DNA of 64,000 nt from JANXSS01 sp040385645 (GTDB lineage Bacteria; Pseudomonadota; Gammaproteobacteria; Burkholderiales; Burkholderiaceae_D): positions 167,168 through 231,167 of the forward strand of contig JAZKGZ010000010.1 in the NCBI GenBank assembly GCA_040385645.1, written 5' to 3'. Positions 1-8,835 of the stretch are shown here, piece after piece. The position numbers and the translations under genes are program-made. The number at the start of each line of letters is the position of its first letter. Position 1 is the first letter of the stretch. The notes under the pieces are model-generated. The model made no database searches. It had not been told where the DNA came from and was given only the letters and a program-made list of their open reading frames with translations.

Positions 1-767
1 ATCGACGCAAGATTGTCGCTACTTACATTCAGTATCTTGCATGCCCGTGCAGTCAAGTAGTTCATCGTCGAAAATGGCTGCGCATACCCGGGGACGTTGG
101 CGATTTTGCTGGGCAGGCTGCATTTGTAAGCCTCGTCAAGATGCAGCGTTTGACCGTCGAAGCCGCGCACGATCCTTCCACATTCGCCCCCTGGGCCATG
201 CAAGATCGTGCGCAACGTCTGTAATCCATCCGCACGATTCGTCATGCAGTCGTCGACGCGCCAACCAGGTGGCAGACCCGCTGGATCAAGCCGGTAATAT
301 TGCTCCGGTGACATATCATTTTGATGTTCATGTGTCAGTTGCCGGTGCAATGCATCGGCACAGTCGAATACATCGTGTTGTAGACTTTCCTCCACTGCTA
401 CAGCACCGAAAGCCACTATCAAACGCTTGCGTTCGACAGTCGTGAGCGAAAGGGGTCGGTGGCCAACCGCTGGCACTGGCTCAAGCGCAAGTAGAGATTT
501 GAAAATTGCATGCCCGGTTGCAAGCGCCGGTGCGGCGAATGCCGCTGGCCGGATAGCTAAACGCGCCAACCCCGGTCTTAAAGAACGAATCGAGATGAGC
601 GTTCTGGAACGGGGTAAAGGCGGCGTCGATGGCGCAACTTGTAATGCAGCGGCACCGCTGCTCTCAGCGTCGATGGGAAAACTGCCCGCCGAGAGGCCAA
701 AGTCGGTATTCCTTTTGGTTTTCAATCAGCAGATGCTTTCAACGCCAGACGGCGAAATCTTGTTCAT
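1..767 (-). pseudogene. Unrecognised protein, partial at left edge, in-frame TGA at codon 14
   Basis: Reading the minus strand from ATG at 767, the frame gives MNKISPSGVESIC, then TGA (728-726), then stays open for 241 codons to the window edge. It therefore has no stop codon in the window. The long open part has a protein-like composition, for example residues reading DMSPEQYYRLDPAGLPPGW about two thirds of the way along. An AGAAG stretch lies about 8 bases before the ATG and an in-frame TAA lies just upstream, so 767 is the only ATG that could head the frame. Initiation after the TGA (TTG at 725) is the alternative. The Ser/Pro-rich, charge-poor N-terminus resembles secreted type III effectors, which is inference only. 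No known family is recognised. It is either a nonsense-mutated gene, a sequencing error, or a gene starting later than 767. Confidence 0.5.
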
Positions 768-1148
768 TGTTACCGCTTCTTATTGATTACTGCCATTGTT
801 CTCGGCATTTGCGGTGCGGTAAAGCGTTGTTCATTTTATATTGTGATTTTGACCATTCAACTTTCTTTTCAAATTTGAGAATATTTGAGATATTGTTGCT
901 GAGAAGCTGGCATATTTCGGCCCAGTTCATGTGGACCCTGATCGAAGAATGTGGGTTTCCACAATTGAACAACTTGCAAAGCAAGGCCAGAATCGGCTGC
1001 GTGGAAAGTTGCTACCTATTTATCACTTTTGTTCAACGAATCAGGTTGCGAATTTGAGCAAGGTAACAACGCCCACAGCGCTGGTCCTGTTTTCCTATCC
1101 TGTCTTTTTATCTTGAACCGCCACAATACAGTTGGAGAAGTTTCACAC
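768..1148. other. AT-rich intergenic region between the left-edge gene and tctC
   Basis: No convincing gene is seen. Minus-strand promoter-like elements for the left-edge gene lie near 835-860 (TTGAAT, a 16-base spacer, TAAAAT). The last 20 bases hold the GGAGA ribosome site of the downstream binding-protein gene. Short ORFs here have poor composition and no ribosome sites. Confidence 0.4.
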
Positions 1149-2126
1149 ATGAAGATAAAATATTTGCAGTCGGTTGCCCTTGGTGTCGTCCTTCTGAGCG
1201 GTGCTTCGGCACATGCACAGCAATATCCGACTAAGACCATCACCATGATCGTGCCCTTCGCCGCCGGCGGCCCGACCGATACGGTAGCCCGTCTGGTCGC
1301 TCAAAACATGGGTGCCACGCTCAAACAGCAGATCATCGTCGAAAACGTCGGCGGTGCCGGCGGTACATTGGGCGCAGCCAGGGTAGCGAAAGCAACACCG
1401 GACGGTTATACGATTTTCCTGCATCACATCGGTCAGTCAACCGCACCTTCTCTATATCGCAAGCTCAGTTACGATGCCATGACCAGCTTCGAGCCGATCG
1501 GCCTGGTCACCGACGTGCCGATGACGTTGGTCGCCCGCAAGGATTTTCCAGCCAAAGATCTCAAGGAAATGCTGACCTACGTCAAGGCCAACAAAACCAA
1601 GGTTACGTTGGCAAATGCCGGTATCGGTTCTGCTTCCCATCTCTGCGGCATGTTGTTCATGACGGCGATCGAAAGCGAACTCACGACAGTGCCGTACAAA
1701 GGTACCGGCCCTGCCATGAATGATTTGCTGGGCGGTCAGGTCGATCTGATGTGCGATCAGACCACCAATACCACCAGCCAGATCAAGGGTGCGAAAATCA
1801 AAGCCTACGGCGTGACTACTAAAACGCGCGTGCCATCCTTGCCTGATTTGCCGACATTGAACGAAGCCGGCCTGCCGAATTTCGAAGTGGCTGTCTGGCA
1901 TGGTCTGTATGCACCCCAGGGTACACCGAAGCCGGTAGTCGATTCGCTGGCAAGCGCATTGCAAGTGGCGCTCAAGGACGCTACGATCAAGACACGTTTT
2001 GGTGAACTCGGCACCGAGCCAGTCGCAGAAGCCCGTGCCAAGCCTGAAGCTCTGCGTGCGCACTTAAAAGCCGAAATCGCCAAGTGGGCACCGATCATCA
2101 AGAAAGCAGGCGTCTACGCGGACTGA
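1149..2126 (+). CDS. Tripartite tricarboxylate transporter substrate-binding protein (TctC/Bug family)
   Basis: Periplasmic solute-binding protein of 325 residues, expected to capture a carboxylate-type substrate for the TctAB membrane pair encoded next. Residues 1-23 form a signal peptide ending AHA before QQYP. The family hallmarks follow: the IVPFAAGGPTDTVAR block at about residues 33-47, VENVGGAGGTLGA at about 62-74, and ATPDGYT. The start at 1149 is chosen over an upstream in-frame ATG at 1029 because it directly precedes the signal peptide and has GGAGA 11 bases upstream. Betaproteobacteria carry many Bug paralogs and specificity cannot be read from sequence. The following genes tctB and tctA in the same orientation make this a complete system, although a strong hairpin separates it from tctB. 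Confidence 0.93.
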   Translation: MKIKYLQSVALGVVLLSGASAHAQQYPTKTITMIVPFAAGGPTDTVARLVAQNMGATLKQQIIVENVGGAGGTLGAARVAKATPDGYTIFLHHIGQSTAPSLYRKLSYDAMTSFEPIGLVTDVPMTLVARKDFPAKDLKEMLTYVKANKTKVTLANAGIGSASHLCGMLFMTAIESELTTVPYKGTGPAMNDLLGGQVDLMCDQTTNTTSQIKGAKIKAYGVTTKTRVPSLPDLPTLNEAGLPNFEVAVWHGLYAPQGTPKPVVDSLASALQVALKDATIKTRFGELGTEPVAEARAKPEALRAHLKAEIAKWAPIIKKAGVYAD

Positions 2127-2150
2127 TCCACTTCAGGGTCTGCAACATCT

Positions 2151-2192
2151 AAAGCCGAATGGCAAGGCAAGCCGCCTTGTTCATTCGGCTTT
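2151..2192 (+). terminator. Long hairpin between tctC-like and tctB-like genes
   Basis: Perfect arms AAAGCCGAATG and CATTCGGCTTT enclose a second inner stem CAAGGC/GCCTTG, so the whole 42 bases can fold into one long hairpin. It follows the tctC stop by 24 bases. There is no long T tract after it, so it may be an attenuator or an mRNA-stabilising hairpin that sets higher expression of the binding protein, as is common between binding-protein and permease genes. Confidence 0.7.
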
Positions 2193-2313
2193 GAACAATC
2201 TAAAACGCTAAGAACGTTACCAAAGGCATGCGCGACAGAGAAAAATCCTGGCACGACGCAAGATTATTAAGCATGCCGCATAGCGTTATTGCGTACAACA
2301 GAGGGTTTTCACA

Positions 2314-2775
2314 GTGCCAACTATCATTCGACATCCCAAGGATTTCTGGACCGGGCTGATGTTTTTGCTGTTCGGTCTAGCCGCTGTAGTCATCGGGCAA
2401 GAGTATCCGATGGGAACGGCTGGAAAAATGGGCCCCGCTTATTTCCCGACGATTCTGGCGTCGTTGTTGATGCTGGTAGGCGGGATCGGCATTGTCCGCT
2501 CGTTTCTGGTCAGCGGCGGGCAAATCGAAAAATTTTATCTTAAAGAACTTGCCATCGTCATTCTGGCAGTGTTGCTGTTCGGTGTAATGATGCGCGGCGC
2601 TGGCTTGGCACCGGCAATTATTGTATTGGTCTTGCTGAGTTCTTATGCGAGTCCGCAATTCAAGCTACGGCCGAATCTCTTGCTGGCAATCGGTCTGGCC
2701 GGTTTCAGCGTATTGATATTCGTCAAAATGTTGGGTTTGCCTATGCCGATTCTCGGCCCCTGGCTCGGTTTCTGA
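2314..2775 (+). CDS. Tripartite tricarboxylate transporter small membrane subunit TctB
   Basis: Small membrane subunit of 153 residues with four predicted hydrophobic helices, as expected for TctB (DUF1468). It would pair with the large TctA subunit to form the membrane transporter. The start is GTG at 2314 with GAGGG eight bases upstream. The residues YPMGTAGKMGPAYFP at about 31-45 match the conserved loop after the first helix of the family. The gene is followed 12 bases later by tctA, so the two are co-transcribed. Confidence 0.9.
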   Translation: MPTIIRHPKDFWTGLMFLLFGLAAVVIGQEYPMGTAGKMGPAYFPTILASLLMLVGGIGIVRSFLVSGGQIEKFYLKELAIVILAVLLFGVMMRGAGLAPAIIVLVLLSSYASPQFKLRPNLLLAIGLAGFSVLIFVKMLGLPMPILGPWLGF

Positions 2776-2787
2776 TTCGGAATAGAC

Positions 2788-4290
2788 ATGGAAATTTTTA
2801 GCAATCTTTCGCTTGGTATCGAGACCGCTTTTACGCTCACTAATCTGTTCTACTGTTTGGTCGGCGTATTCGTCGGTACCGCCGTCGGCGTCCTGCCGGG
2901 GCTCGGGCCGACAGCAACCATCGCGATGTTGTTGCCGGCAACGTTCGGCTTACCGCCAATTTCGTCATTGATCATGCTTTCCGGGATTTATTACGGCGCT
3001 CAGTACGGCGGTTCGACCACGGCGATCTTGGTCAATCTTCCCGGCGAATCGTCTTCGGTAGTAACGGCGATCGACGGTTATCAAATGGCGCGTAACGGTC
3101 GGGCCGGTAAAGCGCTGGCAACCGCTGCACTGGCGTCTTTTTTCGCCGGTACGGTCGCCACGATTTTGCTTGCGCTATTTGCGCCGCCGTTGGCGGAGCT
3201 GGCGCTGAAATTCGGGCCGGCGGAATATTTTTCCTTGATGGTGCTCGGTTTGGTAGCGTCGGTGGTGCTCGCCAGTGGCTCGTTGCTGCACGCGATCGGC
3301 ATGGTCATACTCGGGCTACTGCTGGGCTTGATCGGTACCGACGTCAATTCGGGTATGCCACGCTATACGTTCGATACGCCTGAATTGGCCGAAGGCATCA
3401 ACTTTGTCATTGTGGCCATGGGTATGTTTGGCATCGGCGAAATCATCCGCAACCTGGAGCACGACCAGACCCGTAATGTGATGATGAAGAAAGTCTCGGG
3501 CTTGATGCTGGACCGTAATGATTTCAAACGCATTCTGGCACCGGTCTTTCGTGGCACGGTACTTGGCTCGGCGCTGGGCATACTTCCTGGCGGCGGCGCG
3601 ATGCTCGCTTCGTTCGCTGCCTATTCGATCGAAAAGAAAGTGTCCAAGAATGCCCATGAATTCGGCAAGGGCGCTATCGAAGGCGTCGCAGCGCCGGAAG
3701 CGGCCAACAACGCTGGTGCTCAAACATCGTTTATACCAATGCTAACCCTGGGTATTCCATCGAACCCGGTCATGGCGTTGATGATCGGCGCGATGATCAT
3801 CCAGGGAATCCAGCCGGGTCCGGCTGTCATGACCGAACAGCCTTCATTGTTCTGGGGGCTGATCGTCTCGATGTGGGTCGGTAACCTGTTTCTGGTTATC
3901 CTGAATCTGCCGATGATCGGGCTTTGGGTAAAGATGATTACCGTGCCTTATCACCGGTTATACCCAGCGATCTTGATGTTTTGCGCAATCGGCGTATTCA
4001 GCTTGAACAACAGCCAGTTCGACGTATATCTCATGGCGATGTTTGGGCTGTTCGGCTACATCTGTGCCAAGCTCGGTGCAGAGCCGGCACCGTTGTTGCT
4101 GGGCTTTATCATCGGACCGATGATGGAAGAGTACCTACGGCGGGCTTTATTATTGTCCCGAAGCGATCCAATGGTATTCATCGACCGACCGATCAGCGCT
4201 ACCATGCTCGGTCTGGCCGTGGCTGCATTGATCGTGGTGATGATGCCGTCGCTGCGCAAAAAACGCGAAGAAGCGTTCCAAGAAGACTGA
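2788..4290 (+). CDS. Tripartite tricarboxylate transporter large permease TctA
   Basis: Twelve-helix inner membrane permease of 500 residues, the usual TctA length. Diagnostic segments are visible: GVLPGLGPTATIAMLLP near residues 34-50, a second glycine-rich repeat ILPGGGAMLASFAAY near 265-280, and GIPSNPVMALMIGAM near 325-340. These repeated loops are thought to line the transport path. With the preceding small subunit and binding protein it forms a secondary, ion-driven uptake system for a carboxylic acid. No two-component regulator (TctDE) is present nearby. Confidence 0.95.
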   Translation: MEIFSNLSLGIETAFTLTNLFYCLVGVFVGTAVGVLPGLGPTATIAMLLPATFGLPPISSLIMLSGIYYGAQYGGSTTAILVNLPGESSSVVTAIDGYQMARNGRAGKALATAALASFFAGTVATILLALFAPPLAELALKFGPAEYFSLMVLGLVASVVLASGSLLHAIGMVILGLLLGLIGTDVNSGMPRYTFDTPELAEGINFVIVAMGMFGIGEIIRNLEHDQTRNVMMKKVSGLMLDRNDFKRILAPVFRGTVLGSALGILPGGGAMLASFAAYSIEKKVSKNAHEFGKGAIEGVAAPEAANNAGAQTSFIPMLTLGIPSNPVMALMIGAMIIQGIQPGPAVMTEQPSLFWGLIVSMWVGNLFLVILNLPMIGLWVKMITVPYHRLYPAILMFCAIGVFSLNNSQFDVYLMAMFGLFGYICAKLGAEPAPLLLGFIIGPMMEEYLRRALLLSRSDPMVFIDRPISATMLGLAVAALIVVMMPSLRKKREEAFQED

Positions 4291-4530
4291 GGCGTTCGGC
4301 TTCGCCCTACAGCGCCGTCAATGGCGTTGCGGGGCGGGTCTAAGTAGAGCATATCTCAAATCATCTAGTTTATTGACCGGCGGCATGTTTACGGCCCCTT
4401 TTTGTGGAATTCATTGCTAATATAAATATTCGACATCGGGCAAATCGCTAGTGACTCGATGCGTGTTTAGCGCTTGCAGGATCAGCGCTACGTATGCCAG
4501 TTAGGAACGCCTAAAACTGAGGATGACCCG

Positions 4531-4983
4531 ATGTCAGCATTCGTTTTTAATAGTAAGCCAGCGTATGTTCGCAGACAGACGAGCGATTCGGTAAAAATCG
4601 ATGACGTCGCAGCAGTAGGTGACTGGACGCTGTACCGCCGGCGTTGCGCCTACGTCAATGCCAGTACAACGATCGATTTGGAGGTCGCGCAGGCCTTGAA
4701 ACGACGTTTTTGCCTGGCTTATCTTGGAAACCGCGCACAAAAGGCTGGCGGTACTTATATGACACCCGGCGCTTCGGTCTTTACTCCAAAGTTTGTCGAA
4801 CGCATGGCGCGTCAGAACGCGCAAGAACGTGCTGCTACACACCCTGCGCTGGCAGCGCTCGTCGCCCAATTGCTAGCTGATGAACAGAGTCGTGCGGCAC
4901 CTCGCCAAAAAAATCTGCTCGGATTAGGACAAGAGCGTCAAAGCTTCCACCTGCATCTGGTCTCCGATCGCAGCGCAACCTGA
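4531..4983 (+). CDS. Hypothetical protein, 150 residues
   Basis: The family is not recognised. The start at 4531 is preferred over an upstream in-frame ATG (4474) because GAGGA lies seven bases before it. The product is soluble and Ala/Arg/Gln-rich, with no signal peptide or membrane segment. The C-terminal half (about residues 90-130) is likely helical and basic. It stands alone between the transporter operon and a set of 11-bp tandem repeats, in the same direction as both neighbours. Confidence 0.6.
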   Translation: MSAFVFNSKPAYVRRQTSDSVKIDDVAAVGDWTLYRRRCAYVNASTTIDLEVAQALKRRFCLAYLGNRAQKAGGTYMTPGASVFTPKFVERMARQNAQERAATHPALAALVAQLLADEQSRAAPRQKNLLGLGQERQSFHLHLVSDRSAT

Positions 4984-5016
4984 GCAGCTTGCAGTCTCGC
5001 CCACCGGCGCTTCCGA

Positions 5017-5060
5017 TTATCTAACAGTTATCCAACGCTTATCCGACGTTTGTCCAACGC
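5017..5060 (+). repeat. Four tandem 11-bp repeats (TTATCCAACGC-like)
   Basis: Four consecutive units read TTATCTAACAG, TTATCCAACGC, TTATCCGACGT and TTGTCCAACGC. A degenerate fifth unit may precede them. The 11-bp period is about one DNA turn, so all units face the same side of the helix, as in protein-binding arrays. It lies about 160 bases upstream of the TerB-like gene. Confidence 0.75.
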
Positions 5061-5218
5061 CGCGGTCGTATGACCGCTCGCGCCCGGTCAGCTAGTTTTT
5101 TTGTTTTCATCGAGTTCCTATCGAGTTGCTCACCGAGGCCGTGCCGAGCTTGTCTGCGCCGCCGGGCTTTTTCCGTTATATTTTCGCTCACTACTTTCAC
5201 AACGAACAGGGCTGAACC

Positions 5219-6211
5219 ATGACTTCAATCGAAACGAACGCAATCGTCGCACTGACGCTTCTCGCTGCTTTCGTCGATGGCGACAAACACGAACGTGAGC
5301 GCGAAGAGATCAAGCGCATTGCCGAAGGTTTGACCCAAGGGCTGAAAGACGGCGATAGCGTGCACTTGCCGAGCCTGTACCAAGATGTATTGATGAAGCG
5401 AGCGTCGCTGACGACGATCGCAAAAGATTTAAGTAGCGCCGAATCGAAACAGTTGGGTTATGAAATGGCTGTTTGCGTTTGCGATGCAGATGGCGCGCAA
5501 TCGCCGGCAGAGCAACGCTTTCTCGAAGAGGTGCGCACCTCGCTGGGGCTGGCAGCACCGGCAGCGAAAGAATTTGCGAGTTTTGCGGAAGAGATGGCTA
5601 GTGCCCCGCTGGCCGCTGCAGGTTTTGGTGCGAGTGCTGCCGGTTCCGCCAGCACGACCGCAACACCCACGCCGGCGAACGTCACGTCTACTGTCGATGA
5701 AGCCGAAATCGATCGCTCGATCTTGAGCGCCTCCATTACCAACGGCGCACTGGAACTGTTGCCGGAAACGCTCTCGACCATGGCGATTATTCCCCTGCAG
5801 ATGAAGCTGGTGTATCAGATCGGCAAGACCCATGGCTTCGAACTCGACCGCGGCCACATCAAAGATTTTCTGGCGACGGCAGGTGTGGGTATGACCTCGC
5901 AATTTCTGGAGCAGGCCGGGCGCAAATTGCTGGGCGGCTTGCTCGGAAAAATGGGCGGCGGCCTGGCCCGTGGGTTGGGTAACCAGGCTGTGAGTTCCGG
6001 TATGAGTTTCGCCAGCACCTATGCGCTCGGTCATGTCGCCAAGCGTTACTATGCCGGTGGGCGCACGTTATCGACCGATATGCTCAAGCAAGCGTATGCA
6101 AGCGTCATGGTCGAAGGCCGAAACTTGCAGACGCAATATCTGCCGATGATTCAAGACAAGGCGCGGACCTTGGATGCAGCCAAAGTGCTGGCGATGGTGC
6201 GCGGGAAGTAA
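5219..6211 (+). CDS. TerB-like / DUF697-like protein
   Basis: A 330-residue protein in three parts. Residues 1-120 form an all-helical TerB-like domain with the acidic FVDGDKHEREREEIKRI stretch at about residues 17-33, matching the metal-binding helices of TerB/DjlA-N proteins. Residues 125-160 form an Ala/Thr/Pro linker. The C-terminal part from about 185 is a glycine-rich amphipathic region like DUF697 (YcjF family) that associates with membranes. AGGG seven bases before the ATG supports the start. The role in tellurite resistance is only by family name. Such proteins are often linked to membrane stress or GTPase partners, and none is visible here. Confidence 0.65.
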   Translation: MTSIETNAIVALTLLAAFVDGDKHEREREEIKRIAEGLTQGLKDGDSVHLPSLYQDVLMKRASLTTIAKDLSSAESKQLGYEMAVCVCDADGAQSPAEQRFLEEVRTSLGLAAPAAKEFASFAEEMASAPLAAAGFGASAAGSASTTATPTPANVTSTVDEAEIDRSILSASITNGALELLPETLSTMAIIPLQMKLVYQIGKTHGFELDRGHIKDFLATAGVGMTSQFLEQAGRKLLGGLLGKMGGGLARGLGNQAVSSGMSFASTYALGHVAKRYYAGGRTLSTDMLKQAYASVMVEGRNLQTQYLPMIQDKARTLDAAKVLAMVRGK

Positions 6212-6438
6212 CGCGGTCAATCTTTGTTTTGATGCGTTTTCTTTAATTTCAACACACCAACTAATTCATCTGCTTTGCCCAGGCCTTCGCACTCTGCCAG
6301 CACCGCTGTCACTTTCAATACGGTTTCCAATCCGCACTTGCATTTTTATGGCAATAATTTCCAGTGGCACTTGCAAGGAAGATTTGTTTAAGAATAGCAA
6401 GATAGTAAAGTCACTGTTTTTGCCGATTACGCCCCTCG

Positions 6439-6494
6439 TTGTTGTTCATTGTCGTAAAAATAGCAATTGCTGTTTTTACGACAATGAACAACAA
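6439..6494. repeat. 56-bp near-perfect palindrome overlapping an ATPase start
   Basis: The left arm begins TTGTTGTTCATTGTCGTAAA and the right arm is its complement, ending at AACAACAA. The centre AGCAATTGCT is itself palindromic. Only one base pair (T at 6461 against G at 6472) breaks the symmetry across the 56 bases. The right end coincides with the A of the ATG at 6494, so any RNA that includes it hides the start region in a hairpin. Confidence 0.9.
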
Positions 6495-7648
6495 TGGGTG
6501 TTATGGATACATTCGATGACATTGAAATTCGTCGGCCGGAGCTCGCAATTTCCTACCTGGGTTTTTTAAAGGCGCAGCCAGGAAGACCCATCGCGCTGTT
6601 TGCACCGCGACGTGTAGGCAAAACATATTTTCTGGACGGTGATTTGACGCCGGCAGCCGAGGAAATGGGTTTTCTGCCTGTTTATGCTGATTTGTGGCTT
6701 CATCGCGCTTCTCCACTCGAGGCAATTACTCAGGCGCTTGAGGAATCGCTCGACGACGTGAATGTACCAAAATCAAACATAGGCAAACTCGGCAAAACGC
6801 AGGTGCGGAAGGTTGGGGCACTAGGCGCTAGCCTTGAGTTGGGCGCAATACCCAGCAGACGCGTTTTGCCAGAAAAACCAGAGCTGCGAATGGATTCGTT
6901 GATCGCGCGGCTGGCAGCGGATTCCGGTAAGCCGATTTTGCTGATGCTCGACGAAATTCAGTCACTCGGCCATTTCGCAGGCGGGGAAGCTGCGATTGCA
7001 ACGTTGCGCGCCGTGCTGCAAAAACACAAGAAGAGGGTGTTCGCCGTTTTTACCGGCTCTTCACAGGAGGCGCTGGGGGAAATGATGATGTCGGTAGGTG
7101 GGCCCATGTACCAATTCGCGCAGTTGCTGACTTTCCCTTTTCTGGACACTGAATTTCTCGAAAGCCTAGCCGGGCACTACACGCGAGTCCATCCTACCAA
7201 AGCCTTGGATATCGATGACCTGAAACGGGTATTCACGCATATTGGTTTCAAGCCTGCGTTAATGAAAGATATCGTGAAATCGATGTCCGCAGAGGGGATA
7301 ACGGATGTCGATACAGCGCTGAATCGTTACGCGAATGACGAGCGAAACTTTCTTGGCTGGCAGAGCGTGTTCAATGGGCTTCAGCCGCTTGAACAGGCGG
7401 TGTTGATTATTCTCGCGCATGGCGTGGCACCCATGGCGAAAGATACGGTTGCATTACTGGCCGAAATACCGACGGTAAAAGCAACTTTGGCCAAGATACG
7501 CGCAGCACTTGACCGCATGCGCAAAGCAGGAATTCTGTCGAATCCTCCTCGAATCGGATACATGATCGAAGATCGACTTTTTAGAGACTACATTGCAAAG
7601 ATTTATGTACCTACTTATGTTTCTGCGGGTATTTTAAAAACTAATTGA
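6494..7648 (+). CDS. AAA/STAND-type ATP-binding protein (archaeal ATPase-like)
   Basis: A 384-residue P-loop ATPase. Walker A is APRRVGKT at residues 37-44, Walker B is MLDE at 151-154, and a sensor-1-like FTGSS lies at 186-190. The C-terminal third contains a winged-helix-like region (about residues 310-365), as in archaeal-type ATPases with a regulatory or DNA-binding tail. Start candidates are ATG at 6494, inside the palindrome, and ATG at 6503. Neither has a clear ribosome site. No partner gene follows. The function is unknown; related proteins occur as solitary, patchily distributed genes. Confidence 0.75.
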   Translation: MGVMDTFDDIEIRRPELAISYLGFLKAQPGRPIALFAPRRVGKTYFLDGDLTPAAEEMGFLPVYADLWLHRASPLEAITQALEESLDDVNVPKSNIGKLGKTQVRKVGALGASLELGAIPSRRVLPEKPELRMDSLIARLAADSGKPILLMLDEIQSLGHFAGGEAAIATLRAVLQKHKKRVFAVFTGSSQEALGEMMMSVGGPMYQFAQLLTFPFLDTEFLESLAGHYTRVHPTKALDIDDLKRVFTHIGFKPALMKDIVKSMSAEGITDVDTALNRYANDERNFLGWQSVFNGLQPLEQAVLIILAHGVAPMAKDTVALLAEIPTVKATLAKIRAALDRMRKAGILSNPPRIGYMIEDRLFRDYIAKIYVPTYVSAGILKTN

Positions 7649-7913
7649 GGAGTGCTTGCTTTTAGAGAAGGCGGCAATTGCAATACTTCCATCGGTAAAC
7701 TCATGTGTAGCGCCGTACTAATTTCGAGGAGCAGGTCACAACGGTTAACGGTGACAGCAGTGGTGGTGACCGGGCAGATGGCAGCGACAGTATCGCGTTA
7801 ACCAAGCCAGCAGATATTGAGAAGATAAATGCATTTATCGCAGTTCACCCGACGTGGGACAAAACGTTTGCGTAAAGTTTGCGTTTTGCAAGTCACCGCC
7901 ATAAGTGCCCGTT
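7649..7913. other. Intergenic region with a short coding-like fragment
   Basis: A frame ending at TAA 7873-7875 reads, in its last part, SIALTKPADIEKINAFIAVH and looks protein-like. It has no ATG, GTG or TTG start, and a stop lies a few codons upstream near 7708. It may be the tail of a decayed gene. Nothing else was seen. Confidence 0.3.
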
Positions 7914-8387
7914 TCAGACAAAACCTATCCAGCGGCCGGCTACTAGGACAAAAAACCAAAGAACGGCGGATGCGGCGGCGAAAGCGCGAACTCGCACAGG
8001 TGGCGTGCCGATGCGCAGGGCGATATTAAAGCGCTCGCCGCGATGTTGTAATGCGATGTTGCAGGTTGCCAGCGCAAGTAATGCGATTTTAAAGAGGAAA
8101 GCTGGGTTCTCCACATACGCCATCGGCTTCACCGAAAATAACCAAAGCCCTGTGGTCACGGCTAAGGCAGCGCCGGTAGACGCTGCGCGTACGAGAAAGG
8201 GTCCCAGGACTGGCAGATCTCGTCGGTGCGTTGAGCGCAAAAGGAGTAGATCGAGCGGTAGGATTGCGCCGAGGAGCAACGCTATGCCAAGAATATGGGC
8301 CGCGTTAACAAGGAGATAGGCGATCCAGTATTCCTGCAGGAAGACGGCACCGGGCCAATTGGCGACTGCTTGCAGAAAGCCCGTCAT
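7914..8387 (-). CDS. Small integral membrane protein (DUF6644/DUF2214-like)
   Basis: A 157-residue protein with four likely membrane helices: about residues 20-45 (YLLVNAAHILGIALLLGAIL), 60-85, 95-112 and 130-150. The His in the first helix resembles cytochrome b-type membrane proteins of this group. The start at 8387 (MTGFLQAV) is chosen over a longer reading that overlaps the upstream gene. It begins 10 bases after the DUF6152 gene stop, so the pair is one operon. The biochemical role is unknown; paired DUF6152/DUF6644 genes are seen in other proteobacteria, which supports a joint role in the cell envelope. Confidence 0.75.
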   Translation of the reverse strand: MTGFLQAVANWPGAVFLQEYWIAYLLVNAAHILGIALLLGAILPLDLLLLRSTHRRDLPVLGPFLVRAASTGAALAVTTGLWLFSVKPMAYVENPAFLFKIALLALATCNIALQHRGERFNIALRIGTPPVRVRAFAAASAVLWFFVLVAGRWIGFV

Positions 8388-8397
8388 CACCGCGCCG

Positions 8398-8835
8398 TTA
8401 CTGCTTGATGCGCTCCGGATACATGTCGTACTGCTTGCCACCAACCGTAATACGCACCGCTTTCATATGCGCTTTGTTCGGCTCTTTGGTGCGATTGCCC
8501 AGTATGGTAATTGCATCGCCCACCTTGGCAGTGTCGCCGGTAAAACCTGAACGTTGAGTCTGGTTCGGGTTTCCTAGGTCGACTTGCCACAAGCGACCAT
8601 CCTGAGCCGTCACACGCAGCGCTGGATGCGGTGGCACCATTGAAATCTCGGTTAAGGTGCCCTTTAACTCGGACTGTTCTTCTTCCGCCCAGGCCCAGCC
8701 GTGGTGCGCGTAGGCTTGCATGGTAAATAACGCCATGGCCGTGGCACAAAGCATTAAGACCAAACGATGCGTTACATCGCGCGTTGTGATGTAGTGTGCT
8801 CGGGTAGTGCCTCGACCTCTGCTTGGTATCGACAT
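8398..8835 (-). CDS. DUF6152 family periplasmic protein
   Basis: A 145-residue secreted protein. An N-terminal hydrophobic stretch ending MQAYAHHGWAW provides a signal peptide with HHGW just after the cleavage site, typical of the family. The remainder forms a small beta-barrel-like domain with the conserved NPHP-like part replaced by VPPHPALRV, then GDAITILGNRTKEP. The start at 8835 is preferred to the ATG at 8841 because AAGGAG lies seven bases before 8835 but only one base before 8841. It is the first gene of an operon with the membrane protein at 7914-8387. Confidence 0.8.
   Translation of the reverse strand: MSIPSRGRGTTRAHYITTRDVTHRLVLMLCATAMALFTMQAYAHHGWAWAEEEQSELKGTLTEISMVPPHPALRVTAQDGRLWQVDLGNPNQTQRSGFTGDTAKVGDAITILGNRTKEPNKAHMKAVRITVGGKQYDMYPERIKQ

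Noticed and set aside
41..786. Plus-strand open frames at 41-445 and 427-786
   Set aside because: They lie opposite the minus-strand frame that gives a more protein-like translation, have poor composition and lack ribosome sites.
7879..8319. Plus-strand open frame opposite the DUF6644-like gene
   Set aside because: It is antisense to a clear membrane protein gene and is rich in Arg/Ala in a way typical of shadow frames.
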